A DNA stretch of 33,076 bases, from positions 1-33,076 of the forward strand of contig JBLMZW010000240.1 of assembly GCA_050259035.1 (NCBI GenBank), in the 5' to 3' direction. This DNA is from JBLMZW01 sp050259035. GTDB lineage: Bacteria; Bacillota; Syntrophomonadia; Syntrophomonadales; DTU052. The position numbers were made by a program, and so were the translations under genes. Numbering within the stretch: the stretch's first letter is position 1; every line of letters starts with the position of its first letter. The notes under the pieces were generated by a model. That model saw nothing but the letters and a program-made list of their open reading frames with translations, did not search any database and was not told where the DNA came from. Of the stretch, positions 16,390 through 24,350 are shown piece after piece.

Positions 16390-16599
16390 AGGATGGCACG
16401 AAAATCCTTCGTGCGGAGGGATTCCTCACCTGAAACTCCAGGGCTCAAATTCGGTATGAAGCAGCAACCTTCCGACTAGCCATCCATGGCCAGGGCGGAA
16501 GGTGTCGAAACATCCTGTTTCGCCAGCCGCTTCATAGCCCTCATTTTCGCTGGGAGTTCCGACGGTTCGTCATACACCGCACTGCCGGATTTCATGCCA
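16390..16599. repeat. Palindromic repeat element A, copy 2
   Basis: Direct repeat of 15931-16139, differing at only about a dozen positions by eye plus a one-base indel near the left end (TGGCACGAAAATCC instead of TGGCATGAAGTCC). It ends at the same TTCATGCCA as copy 1 and stops 40 bases before the tatD start codon, so it forms the upstream region of tatD. Confidence 0.87.
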
Positions 16600-16639
16600 T
16601 CCCATAATGCGGTATCTTATAGACGGGGAGAGAAAGGAC

Positions 16640-17443
16640 ATGACCAAGAAGGAAGAAAAGAACACATCAACGGGATTTACAGTAATAGATTCTCATGCCC
16701 ACCTGCAGGATTCCAAATTTAATGAAGATGTTAAAGATGTCATAGAGCGGGCGGTGGCCGGCGGGGTTGAGATGATGATTTGTATCGGATATGATTTGGA
16801 GTCCTCACGTGCTGCTTTGGAACTGGCCCGTCGTTATCCGATGATCAAAGCGGTGGTTGGTATTCACCCGCATGATGCAGATACAGTAAATGATCAGGCT
16901 CTGGCCGAGATATGGCAGATGGCCCGAGATTCCCGAGTGGTGGCGATTGGGGAAATGGGGCTTGATTATTATCGTAATTTATCCCCGCGTGACGCTCAGA
17001 TCCAGGGTTTTAAAGCCCAGATAAAACTGGCCAAAGAACTGAATAAGCCAATAGTTATTCATGACCGTGACGCTCACCAGGAAGTCCTGGCGATAATTAA
17101 GCAGGAGAAAGCCGGTGCCAACGGCGGGATAATGCACTGCTTTTCGGGAGACTATAATCTGGCGGTAGATATAATGAAGGAAGGTTTTTACCTTTCATTT
17201 GCCGGGCCTCTAACTTACAACAACTCGAAAAAAGCGGTGGAAGTGGCAGGGAGAGCGCCGCTTGACCGGTTGCTGGTAGAGACTGATTGTCCCTATCTTA
17301 CACCGGAACCTTACCGGGGAAAGAGGAACGAACCTCTCTATGTTACGGAAGTAGCCCGTAAGATGGCGGAAATAAAAAATAAAAGCTATGAAGAGATTGC
17401 CTATGCTACCTTATTCAATACCCGGAAGGTCTATAGGTTATAG
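16640..17443 (+). CDS. tatD: TatD family metal-dependent hydrolase (YabD)
   Basis: 267 residues, TIM-barrel amidohydrolase fold. Metal ligands are visible: the N-terminal H-x-H (His19, His21 in DSHAHL), Glu105 in GEMGLDYY, histidines in IVIHDRDAH and MHCFSG, and the final Asp in VETDCPYLTPEPYRG. TatD proteins act as 3'-5' DNA exonucleases or related phosphoesterases in the cytoplasm. The frame also has an ATG at 16607, but the ATG at 16640 has GGGGAG nine bases upstream and gives a normal length; the earlier start would begin eight bases after the repeat element. Position after metG matches yabD of Bacillus. Confidence 0.93.
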   Translation: MTKKEEKNTSTGFTVIDSHAHLQDSKFNEDVKDVIERAVAGGVEMMICIGYDLESSRAALELARRYPMIKAVVGIHPHDADTVNDQALAEIWQMARDSRVVAIGEMGLDYYRNLSPRDAQIQGFKAQIKLAKELNKPIVIHDRDAHQEVLAIIKQEKAGANGGIMHCFSGDYNLAVDIMKEGFYLSFAGPLTYNNSKKAVEVAGRAPLDRLLVETDCPYLTPEPYRGKRNEPLYVTEVARKMAEIKNKSYEEIAYATLFNTRKVYRL

Positions 17444-17549
17444 GAAGAAGAAAGAACAGGTAAAATCCCGCAGCGGAGAACTTCTGATTTGAACTTCAGG
17501 ATTTAGATACATCATTAAGGATAAGGATTCTAATACCGATCAAAGTAAA

Positions 17550-17777
17550 TCAAGTCAGCAACGATCTAACCATTTCCCAATAGGGACGAAAAACATAATT
17601 AATTACTTTCGTAACTCTAAATGGTGCATAGGTTACTGAATCCATAATAATGATATATAATGCTGCCGAAACTAGAATAGTATAAAGGCCCAATTCCTTC
17701 CAACGCCGCTCTCGGTATAAAGGTAAGCCTTCAATTGTTGCCAGAGCAAGGGCACTTAAAACCAAAAAAGCCAACAA
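17550..17777 (-). CDS. Small two-helix membrane protein at the end of the ger operon
   Basis: 75 residues with two hydrophobic segments (about 2-16 and 31-47) separated by a basic loop (YRERRWKE), and a hydrophilic aromatic C-terminus. I do not recognise a named family. It begins at a TTG only four bases after the gerKC stop, with AAAGGAG ten bases upstream inside the end of gerKC, so it is very likely translated from the germination operon. A small extra membrane subunit of the receptor is a reasonable guess (some receptors have a small D-type subunit), but the sequence alone does not prove it. Confidence 0.6.
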   Translation of the reverse strand: MLAFLVLSALALATIEGLPLYRERRWKELGLYTILVSAALYIIIMDSVTYAPFRVTKVINYVFRPYWEMVRSLLT

Positions 17778-17781
17778 CTAA

Positions 17782-18996
17782 TTAATGCTCCTTTCTACCG
17801 CCCGGGGATTCTACAGTCAGTCCCCGATTGCGGAGACTCGTTTCGGCATTGACGGTTACCTTTACCATGGGAAAGATATCTTTCCACTCAGGTTTGAGAT
17901 TTTGCCATTCCCGGTAATGCTGCCTTTTAAGTTCTTCAGCGAGGCCAAAACAATCAGTTCCCATTTGTTGTGATCTTGCTAAGGTTTGTAAAATTTCCTT
18001 CTCTATTTGGGTATTAGTCCGGCGTTCAATACTCTTTACCATTTTAATGGTGAGCATACCCGTGTGTGCCCCGAAGTGCTCTACCATGTCACAGATGGTT
18101 TTGACCCTGATTTCAAACTCCGGTTGGCCATCCTGGTTCATGTGGACAATTATCTTACTGTGACTTTTTCTGATAAAGAGAGTTATTGGCTCTTTTGGCC
18201 CTTCGACCGGGCAGGGAACGGTGAGCGACCGAGTTTTAACCTTGTTCAACACCCACATTAAACCCAAAGTTTGTTCCCTATTGAAGAACCCTGCCAGTTT
18301 GCCATCCGGAGTGAAAACAGCCAGTCCCGATATCCGGATAGTCTTCCCAGGTCCGCCGGGGGCTTTGACGTCCTCCGCACTGACACTGCTCTGCGGAACA
18401 AGCTCAATCATTGGTGCCACAGGACTGGTAACACCGGTACTTAGTGTATAGGTGAAGTCGTTTATTGTAACAGGCATTATAGTCTGGCTTTCTCCTACCA
18501 GAGTAAACATATTAGCCAGGGCAAATCCGCTGGAGCGAAAGGTAGGCATCTCTGTTTCCAGGATCTTTTTAGCTTCACCTCGACTTATCCCCAGAAAAGT
18601 ATTCCCTCTACCTTCTCTGCCTCTAAAAGCTGCATCTAAAAACGGATTTATTCCGGTTTTACATGCTTTTTCTCCGATAATTAAAACCCGCGTATGTCCG
18701 AAAAACATTATTTTGGGGATCCGAGAAGTAATATCTTTAATAGCTTCCCAGACATCAACCCCTCTGCCGGCTACCGTCCAGAAAGCCTTTGGCCCTCCTC
18801 CGGTACCTCCTCCCCCCCCCTGTCCGGGGATTAAGGCCACCGGATTGGCTATTTGTGCCGTAAAAACTGTTTGTTTGCCTTCCAGGTCAATAGCGGATGC
18901 TACTACCAGGGCCAGGTCGTTGATTTCTCTTCGATCCCAGCAGCCAGAAATTAAAAGGGTGGATATCAAAATAAGAACCAGAAATTTACGCCTCAT
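17782..18996 (-). CDS. gerKC: Spore germination receptor C subunit, Ger(x)C lipoprotein
   Basis: 404 residues. The N-terminus is a lipoprotein signal: basic MRRK, a hydrophobic stretch, and the lipobox LISGC with Cys at about 19, followed by WDRREINDLALV, the Ger(x)C opening. The rest follows the three-domain GerC plan, with a Gly/Pro-rich loop after residue 57. The C subunit is attached to the outer face of the spore inner membrane and is needed for nutrient sensing. The start overlaps the end of the B-subunit gene by 11 bases. The K-type symbol is used generically; the germinant is unknown. Confidence 0.9.
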   Translation of the reverse strand: MRRKFLVLILISTLLISGCWDRREINDLALVVASAIDLEGKQTVFTAQIANPVALIPGQGGGGGTGGGPKAFWTVAGRGVDVWEAIKDITSRIPKIMFFGHTRVLIIGEKACKTGINPFLDAAFRGREGRGNTFLGISRGEAKKILETEMPTFRSSGFALANMFTLVGESQTIMPVTINDFTYTLSTGVTSPVAPMIELVPQSSVSAEDVKAPGGPGKTIRISGLAVFTPDGKLAGFFNREQTLGLMWVLNKVKTRSLTVPCPVEGPKEPITLFIRKSHSKIIVHMNQDGQPEFEIRVKTICDMVEHFGAHTGMLTIKMVKSIERRTNTQIEKEILQTLARSQQMGTDCFGLAEELKRQHYREWQNLKPEWKDIFPMVKVTVNAETSLRNRGLTVESPGGRKEH

Positions 18997-20092
18997 TGTT
19001 TAACCTCTTCTTACCGCGAATGACTGTAACTAGAAGCAGCAACACAGGAATAACCAATTCGAAAGATAAAAGCCCATAGGCACCCCAAACATTAGTCATA
19101 AAATCGGTAATTTGAGCCACGTCTGGTACAATGTTATCCGCCAGGGCTACCGATAAAAGTGCAATCGGAAAGAGAATATATTGAAAGTTCTTGAACCCAA
19201 CGACTTGAGTGATACCCTTGGTCGCACTGTAGAGAAAGACACATATTTTTATGAAGGTGCCGATAACCCAGGTCATTACTATTACGATTTCCATTCGATC
19301 GAAGATTTTGGCCAGACTTATCACACGAGCCAAAGAAAAGAAAGGAAATTCCAACTGACCGGTGTTGGTTCCACCGAAAACAGCCACAGTGGCTATTTCA
19401 ACGAGGCCCAGGATCACCCCTACCAGAAGTGCCCCAATAATAAGGTTACGTACCATATGTTGTTCACGATTCAATGAAGGAAGAAACATACCTACCGCGA
19501 AGATTTCTCCCCGCCATGAAGCGGAGATGAATGATGATAAGACCAGTATACCTACTGGATGAACTCCTATTGGCAGCAGGCGGCGGAAATCCATGTCAGG
19601 TAGGGGAAGAGTTATAACCGCCAGTAAAGCCAAAATAATGATTGGGAGTAAGATCTCGTTTACCCGGGCCCATACTTCCAGGCCGCTTCGCAGGGCGAAA
19701 AAGGTTAAGGCCACCATGGTTACATCAAACACACCGACTGGAGTATTGGGCATAAATGTGGTGTTAAGGAATATCCCCACCGTTCGGATAATAAAGGCGT
19801 TAATAAATAAAAACCAAAAACAATATAGAATAGCCAGGAGCTTTCCCAGCGGTTTGCCTAATATAAGAGGAAGATATTCTATAATAGTGAGTCCGGGAAA
19901 TCTGCGACCTAGATAAACTATGACCAGAACATTAATAAGCCCCAATAAAGTAGCAATAATAGCGGTAATCCACGCATCCTGTTCTACTGAACGGGACACC
20001 AGTTGAGGAGCAAAAAATAGTACAGTTGCAAGTAACACGGTAACCATTATAAAGGTCAGTTGTCTTTCCGAGATTTTCCCTTCACCAGTCAT
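18986..20092 (-). CDS. gerKB: Spore germination receptor B subunit (GerAB/amino acid permease-like)
   Basis: 368 residues and about ten membrane helices, as in GerAB-type proteins of the APC-like transporter superfamily. The opening EGKISERQLTFIMVTVLLAT and the segment PGLTIIEYLPLILGKPLGK match the endospore germination permease family. The B subunit is the likely germinant-binding protein, e.g. for an amino acid. It begins 24 bases after the A-subunit stop and overlaps the C-subunit start. Confidence 0.92.
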   Translation of the reverse strand: MTGEGKISERQLTFIMVTVLLATVLFFAPQLVSRSVEQDAWITAIIATLLGLINVLVIVYLGRRFPGLTIIEYLPLILGKPLGKLLAILYCFWFLFINAFIIRTVGIFLNTTFMPNTPVGVFDVTMVALTFFALRSGLEVWARVNEILLPIIILALLAVITLPLPDMDFRRLLPIGVHPVGILVLSSFISASWRGEIFAVGMFLPSLNREQHMVRNLIIGALLVGVILGLVEIATVAVFGGTNTGQLEFPFFSLARVISLAKIFDRMEIVIVMTWVIGTFIKICVFLYSATKGITQVVGFKNFQYILFPIALLSVALADNIVPDVAQITDFMTNVWGAYGLLSFELVIPVLLLLVTVIRGKKRLNNEA

Positions 20093-20116
20093 ATCCTTAA
20101 ACTTCCTCTTTCTGGG

Positions 20117-21733
20117 TTACTTTTTGTTTTTTATTGGTGATGAACTTAAAGGATTTTCCCTTTTCACTTCATCCCCGGCTATTAAAGACGGCCGTTGCTT
20201 TAAAGCCCAACGGGGGGAAAGATAGAGGGCATCCCTCATTTCAGAAAAGACTAAAGGCATCCAGGGTTCGCTATAAGGTACCCCAAAAGAACGAAGGCCT
20301 GCCAAATGCAGCATTAATGCTAGTAGGGCCAGTACTATACCATAGAATCCGAGAATTGCGCCGCAGGTCAACATAATAACTCTAATGAGACGAATCGCGG
20401 AAGCAAGTTCATACCCGGACCCCATTGAAAAATTGGCGATTGCGGTTCCGGCGACCACAATTACCAGAGTGGGTGAGACCAAACCTGCCTGCACTGCAGC
20501 CTGACCCAGAATCAAAGCACCAACTATACTTACTGCACCGCCCACCACCCGGGGAAGTCTGATACCCGCTTCCCAGAGCAGTTCAAATATCAGCAACAAA
20601 AGCAGCGCATCAATATAAGCGGGGAAAGGAACAGTCTCCCGGGCACCGGCTATAGAAAAGATCAAAGGTATAGGTATCATTTCCTGGTGATAAGTCGTTA
20701 AAGCCACATAAATTGCAGGTAAAGTTAAACTAATAAATAAAGCCAGGTAACGAAGCGAGCGGATAGCCCAGACTACCAAAGGATTTTGGTAATAATCCTC
20801 AGCGGCCTGAACGAATTCCACGAATACCGAAGGTGCGGTTAGAACCTGAGGGCTGCCCTCGACTATAATGGCAAAACGTCCTTCCAGTAAATCTGCTACG
20901 ACTTTATCCGGTCTCTCAGTGCTTTTCATAAGAGGAAACAGGGTATAGGGGCGGTCTTGAATGAAAGATTTCAGGTATGAACTATCTAACAGGCCATCTA
21001 TATCTACTCGACTTATACGCCGCCTGGCCTCCTGAAGCGGTTCCGGCCGGGCAACACCCTCAATATACATCAAAGTAACCAGGGTATTGGAACGGCGCCC
21101 TAGAATATAATTTTCAGATTTTAAATTCGCATCACCCAGGCGACCTCGGATTAGAGCTGTATTCATCCGCAGAGATTCAACAAAGCTGTCTCGCGGCCCC
21201 ATAACAACCGATTCGTTAATTGACTCGGAAATGCTTCTTACCGGCGGGCTTTCGGCGTCAAGCATCAATCCAATCGGACATCCATCCACCAGCAGGATCA
21301 TTTTAGCCATTAAAATCCAACGCCGGATTTCTACCAAATCAGTTACCCGGGCTGTGGCGTAGAAAGGAATCAAGTGCTGATTTAAATAATCGATTAAATC
21401 GCGGTCGGGTATTTTACTTATAACATCCTGAGGGGCGTCCAACATTAAGGACCGAAACAAATCGTGACTTACCCGGTTGTTTATTACTCCATCCACCCAG
21501 GAAGCCAGGCATCTGGTTTTACCCACATAGAACTCACGGAAAACTATGTCAGTGGTATTGGTAAAAGTTTTACGGAGGTAATCTTCGTTATCCTGGAGCT
21601 TTGAACTTATCTCCCGGAACTCATGCGGAAGCGGGACGGTTTTGGGCCCGGTGGTAGCCCGGACAACGTCCCGATTTTCTTTAGAATCAGAGCCTGAACT
21701 AGAGTCCTTAACTTTTCTCCGGCGGAAAAAAAT
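20117..21733 (-). CDS. gerKA: Spore germination receptor A subunit (GerA family), non-canonical start
   Basis: GerA-family protein: a large soluble N-terminal region followed by about five membrane helices (starting near YYQNPLVVWAIRSLRYLALF) and a hydrophilic C-terminus. The first ATG/GTG/TTG in frame (GTG 21526) would give 469 residues and cut off a segment that GerA proteins share: upstream the frame stays open and reads LQDNEDYLRKTFTNTTDIVF. With the start at 21733 (ATT) the protein has 538 residues, normal for the family. An ideal ribosome site GAGGAGG (21748-21742) lies 8 bases before that ATT and 5 bases before an ATC at 21736. So translation probably begins at ATT or ATC, or a base in the sequence is wrong. 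It heads the gerKA-KB-KC operon. Confidence 0.85.
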   Translation of the reverse strand: MFFRRRKVKDSSSGSDSKENRDVVRATTGPKTVPLPHEFREISSKLQDNEDYLRKTFTNTTDIVFREFYVGKTRCLASWVDGVINNRVSHDLFRSLMLDAPQDVISKIPDRDLIDYLNQHLIPFYATARVTDLVEIRRWILMAKMILLVDGCPIGLMLDAESPPVRSISESINESVVMGPRDSFVESLRMNTALIRGRLGDANLKSENYILGRRSNTLVTLMYIEGVARPEPLQEARRRISRVDIDGLLDSSYLKSFIQDRPYTLFPLMKSTERPDKVVADLLEGRFAIIVEGSPQVLTAPSVFVEFVQAAEDYYQNPLVVWAIRSLRYLALFISLTLPAIYVALTTYHQEMIPIPLIFSIAGARETVPFPAYIDALLLLLIFELLWEAGIRLPRVVGGAVSIVGALILGQAAVQAGLVSPTLVIVVAGTAIANFSMGSGYELASAIRLIRVIMLTCGAILGFYGIVLALLALMLHLAGLRSFGVPYSEPWMPLVFSEMRDALYLSPRWALKQRPSLIAGDEVKRENPLSSSPIKNKK

Positions 21734-21962
21734 GATACAGGCCTCCTCAAACAGGAATCATTGTTTAGTTTTATCCTTTCAATAACAAACCTCTCAGGTA
21801 AACAATGGGCGGGATGGACTTAACTGGTACTTGTGCTTTTCATTCATCCGAGAGCAATGCAAACAAGACTATTAAATTCGTTAAACAAGAGAGGCGCGAC
21901 TAAACCAGTCCCCTGGACCGAGCCAAGTACTCTATTCTATACCCCCTTGCCATAAATAAGGC

Positions 21963-21993
21963 AAAAAAAAAGCCGCCTTGCGGCGGCTTTTTT
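21963..21993 (-). terminator. Strong terminator after the SDR gene
   Basis: GCCGCC (21972-21977), loop TTGC, GGCGGC (21982-21987), flanked by nine A on the left and six T on the right, so it can work in both directions. It ends the leftward SDR transcript and separates it from the ger operon. Confidence 0.92.
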
Positions 21994-21995
21994 AA

Positions 21996-22754
21996 CTATA
22001 CAAAACAGGACATCCCACCGTCTAAAACCATGATATTCCCAGTTATCCATGAGGAATCGTCGCTGGCTAAAAACAGTATGGCATTAGAGGTATCAACCGG
22101 GTAGCCTACTCTTTTCAGGGGAAATACCTTAAGGAGTTTTTCCCATTTGTTCTGCGATTTGAGGTATTCGAAAGAGCCTGACATCATGGGTGTTTCTATA
22201 TGGGAAGGGCAAACCGCGTTGACTCTGATGGCAGGTCCCAGTTCAGCGGCCATCGCCCTCGTCAGATTATTAACTCCGCCTTTGGCCGCACAGTAGGCAG
22301 ACATTCTCAGGCCGCCGAAGACTCCCAGTATAGAAGAAACGTTTACAATTACCCCTTTACCCTGCTCCTGCATTATGGGGACGAAGGCTTTGCTGACCGC
22401 GAAAACTGACCGCAGGTCGACCCGGTAGACCTTATCGAAATCCTCCAGGCTGGTGTCATTAAACTTTTGCATCATTGCGGCACCGGCGTTGTTAATAAGA
22501 ATATCGACCCGGCCCCACTTATTCATTGTTTCATCTCTTAACCGCTCAATATCACTATCGACAGTCACATCACAGGAAACCGCCAGGGCTTCTCCACCAA
22601 TTTCTTCTACCAGTTTTACAGTTTCCTGCAGAGGCTCAATGCGTCTTCCCGACACCACCACCCGGGCCCCTTCGCGGGCCAGAGTCAAGGCGGCATCTTG
22701 ACCTATACCGGTGCCCCCACCGGTAATAACAGCAACTCTATCAGCTAACTTCAT
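21996..22754 (-). CDS. Short-chain dehydrogenase/reductase (FabG-like)
   Basis: 252 residues, classical SDR. The cofactor motif TGGGTGIG is at 11-18, NNAG at 88-91, the catalytic Ser in NVSS (140-141), and Y-x3-K at Tyr154/Lys158 (AYCAAKGG). The Arg pair in VVVSGRR after strand beta2 favours NADP(H). The C-terminal ITGNIMVLDGGMS is standard. The substrate cannot be told; 3-oxoacyl or sugar-alcohol dehydrogenases look alike. GGGGAGG lies about 7 bases before the ATG. It stands alone, with its own terminator, and is not part of the usual tatD-yabE order, so it is an insertion here. Confidence 0.92.
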   Translation of the reverse strand: MKLADRVAVITGGGTGIGQDAALTLAREGARVVVSGRRIEPLQETVKLVEEIGGEALAVSCDVTVDSDIERLRDETMNKWGRVDILINNAGAAMMQKFNDTSLEDFDKVYRVDLRSVFAVSKAFVPIMQEQGKGVIVNVSSILGVFGGLRMSAYCAAKGGVNNLTRAMAAELGPAIRVNAVCPSHIETPMMSGSFEYLKSQNKWEKLLKVFPLKRVGYPVDTSNAILFLASDDSSWITGNIMVLDGGMSCFV

Positions 22755-22856
22755 CTTATTACCTCCCCTTGTTTATCTAGTCTGATTTTAAAGTTTAAAT
22801 TCGGCGGAATTAATTGTTTTCCTTCCCGGGCTATAACCAACGTTCTAAAGTGTAAC

Positions 22857-22875
22857 TGTGGGAATTTTACCCACA
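22857..22875. promoter_or_regulatory. Small dyad upstream of the SDR gene
   Basis: TGTGGG (22857-22862) and CCCACA (22870-22875), perfect 6-bp arms separated by seven A/T bases, about 100 bases before the SDR start. It could be an operator for the SDR gene; no clear promoter boxes were found next to it. Confidence 0.25.
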
Positions 22876-22958
22876 TAGAATATTTTAGACGGGGAACACT
22901 AATAATTTTATAGGAGGTTACATTAGCAACCTTGTTTCCCATTAAATGGAAATAAAGT

Positions 22959-22987
22959 TTGACTCGAATTATAGTTTCGAGTAAAAT
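22959..22987 (+). promoter_or_regulatory. Sigma-A promoter of yabE with internal perfect dyad
   Basis: TTGACT (22959-22964), 17-base spacer, TAAAAT (22982-22987). The arms ACTCGAA (22962-22968) and TTCGAGT (22976-22982) form a perfect 7-bp dyad that overlaps the -35 end and reaches the first base of the -10. Confidence 0.75.
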
Positions 22988-23041
22988 TAGACAACTGGAA
23001 GGGAGTGGTTCGTACTGAGTTTCAATAACAGGAGACTGCAG

Positions 23042-23977
23042 GTGGGGTTGGCAGTGGCCTGCCTTTGCGTACTCTTCCTGGCCGTCTATCTCTGCTTAGA
23101 GAAATCAGTGACCATTAAGGTTGACAATCAAGTTATTAAGGATACCACATTCAAGAAAACCGTTGCGGAAGTACTAACGGAAAAAGGTATTAAACTTTAT
23201 GATAAAGACCTGATTGAACCGGGAATCAATACGGAGCTAAAAGAAGGAATGTCCATTAAAATTACCAGGGCATTCCCGGTGAACGTCACAGCTGACGGGG
23301 CATCACATCAGGTAGTTAGTATTCCGGTAACAGTTAAAGATCTTCTCGGGCAGGCTAATGTATCCCTGGGACCCAAAGACCTGGTTTCGGCTGACTTGGA
23401 AAGCTTAACCACGAAAGGTCAGACTATAAAGGTTACCCGGGTTACGGAGAAGGTCATAGAAGACAAAAGTGAGATTCCATTCCGAAAAATTAGTATTAGT
23501 GACACAACCCTGGAACGAGGATTATCCAGAACTAAGACCAAGGGGCGGCCCGGTCTGGCCAGTGAAACTATAAAAATTACATATCATGATGGCAAAGAAA
23601 TAAGACGGGAAGTCTTATCTGCCAAAGTTTTACGGCAGCCGGTTAATCAGGTGATGGCCATGGGTACTATAACTTCGGTATCTCGTGGAGGTTTACGGTT
23701 AGATTTCACCCGGGCCATGATAGCGGGAACCACAGCTTATACCTATACCGGCCACCGAACATCATCGGGTAAAACTCCGTCGGTGGGATTAGTAGCAGTT
23801 GATCCTCGGGTTATTCCTATGGGTACTAGGTTGTATATAGAAGGTTATGGCTTTGCCCGGGCAGCAGACCGAGGATCAGGCATAAAGGGCAACGAAGTTG
23901 ATGTATTCCTGGAGAGCGTTTCCCAGTGTCGTAAGTGGGGTAGAAGAACCGTCAAAGTATATATGTTAAGAGAGTGA
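23042..23977 (+). CDS. yabE: YabE: DUF348/G5/3D-domain cell wall protein
   Basis: 311 residues from GTG 23042. A membrane anchor or signal (about 2-20) is followed by two DUF348 modules (about 24-65 and 75-120; both with VTIKVD/VNVTAD-like starts), a G5 domain (about 125-200) and a C-terminal 3D domain (about 222-311) whose three aspartates are seen in VDPRVIP, AADRGSG and EVDVFL. This is the RpfB/YabE layout; 3D domains are lytic-transglycosylase-like, so the protein probably remodels peptidoglycan, in vegetative cells or during spore outgrowth. The GTG has AGGAGA six bases upstream. A CTG at 23015 with GGGAG nine bases upstream would add SFNNRRLQ, a typical basic N-terminus, and is a real alternative. 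Confidence 0.9.
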   Translation: MGLAVACLCVLFLAVYLCLEKSVTIKVDNQVIKDTTFKKTVAEVLTEKGIKLYDKDLIEPGINTELKEGMSIKITRAFPVNVTADGASHQVVSIPVTVKDLLGQANVSLGPKDLVSADLESLTTKGQTIKVTRVTEKVIEDKSEIPFRKISISDTTLERGLSRTKTKGRPGLASETIKITYHDGKEIRREVLSAKVLRQPVNQVMAMGTITSVSRGGLRLDFTRAMIAGTTAYTYTGHRTSSGKTPSVGLVAVDPRVIPMGTRLYIEGYGFARAADRGSGIKGNEVDVFLESVSQCRKWGRRTVKVYMLRE

Positions 23978-23979
23978 GC

Positions 23980-24007
23980 AAAAGGCCTCCAAACGGAGGC
24001 CTTTTTT
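23980..24007 (+). terminator. Terminator of yabE
   Basis: AAAAGGCCTCC, loop AAAC, GGAGGCC followed by six T (24002-24007), just after the stop codon. Confidence 0.93.
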
Positions 24008-24035
24008 AATAGGGCGTCCGGCCAAGCAACTATTG

Positions 24036-24086
24036 TCTGGCTGAAGGTCCGGTCGCGGGTAAACGCCAAGGTGCCCTTCAGCCAGA
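24036..24086 (+). other. Long stem-loop, possible structured RNA
   Basis: TCTGGCTGAAGG (24036-24047) and CCTTCAGCCAGA (24075-24086) pair over 12 bp without mismatch, enclosing 27 GC-rich bases. No T tract follows, so it is not a normal terminator. It does not match a riboswitch class that I can recognise and is not repeated before the second SBBP gene. Confidence 0.45.
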
Positions 24087-24161
24087 TACCTGTATTCGAA
24101 GGGATTTGTATAGTGCATTTTCGAAAGTACCAAGGCCATAACATTAAGTGAACCCATCTGC

Positions 24162-24350
24162 AGGGCTGGTTTTCCCAGCCCTTTACTCTACCTTATGAAT
24201 ATTAAAAAATGGAAGACATAAACATTAAACGGAAATATACACATTTGTATTGCAGGCCCTCATAGAGTTGGTTCATAATGGAAACCAACCATGGATAATT
24301 CAAACTCAGGCCTATATTGACCCAATTGGACAGAAGGGGAGGATTAGGAC
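24162..24350. repeat. Duplicated leader, copy 1 (ahead of SBBP gene 1)
   Basis: About 189 bases that recur at 27308-27494: hairpin AGGGCTGG-ttttc-CCAGCCCT (24162-24182), then ATGAATATTAAAAA, CATAAACATTAA, CGGAAATATA, TTGTATTGCAGGCCC and GGTTCATAATGGAAA in the same order and spacing, continuing into the near-identical start of the coding region. It marks the left edge of a ~3-kb tandem duplication. Confidence 0.8.
24250..24279 (+). promoter_or_regulatory. Candidate promoter of SBBP gene 1
   Basis: TTGCAG (24250-24255), 18-base spacer, CATAAT (24274-24279). The paralogues have the same arrangement with 17-base spacers (27395-27423 and 30528-30556), which supports it. A GTTGGTT/AACCAAC dyad surrounds the -10 in this copy. 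Confidence 0.45.

Larger units (their letters stand above)
23978..24350. other. Non-coding interval between yabE and the first SBBP gene
   Basis: 373 bases. It holds the yabE terminator, a long 12-bp stem (24036-24086), a GC hairpin (24162-24182), a candidate promoter (24250-24279) and the ribosome site GGGGAGG before the ATG. The rnmV and ksgA genes that follow yabE in Bacillus are absent. No credible gene is seen. Confidence 0.7.

Noticed and set aside
16160..16479. Two further open frames across element B and copy A2
   Set aside because: They run through inverted-repeat DNA, have no ribosome sites and no recognisable protein features.
22751..22942. 63-codon minus-strand frame just before the SDR gene, overlapping its ATG
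   Set aside because: No ribosome site at its start and no family features; the SDR gene has its own strong ribosome site.
24162..24182. Terminator call for the AGGGCTGG hairpin
   Set aside because: No T tract follows and the yabE transcript already ends at 24007; kept as part of the duplicated leader instead.
24036..24350. Cyclic di-GMP riboswitch ahead of the SBBP gene
   Set aside because: The stem is real, but the conserved GEMM core bases are not found.
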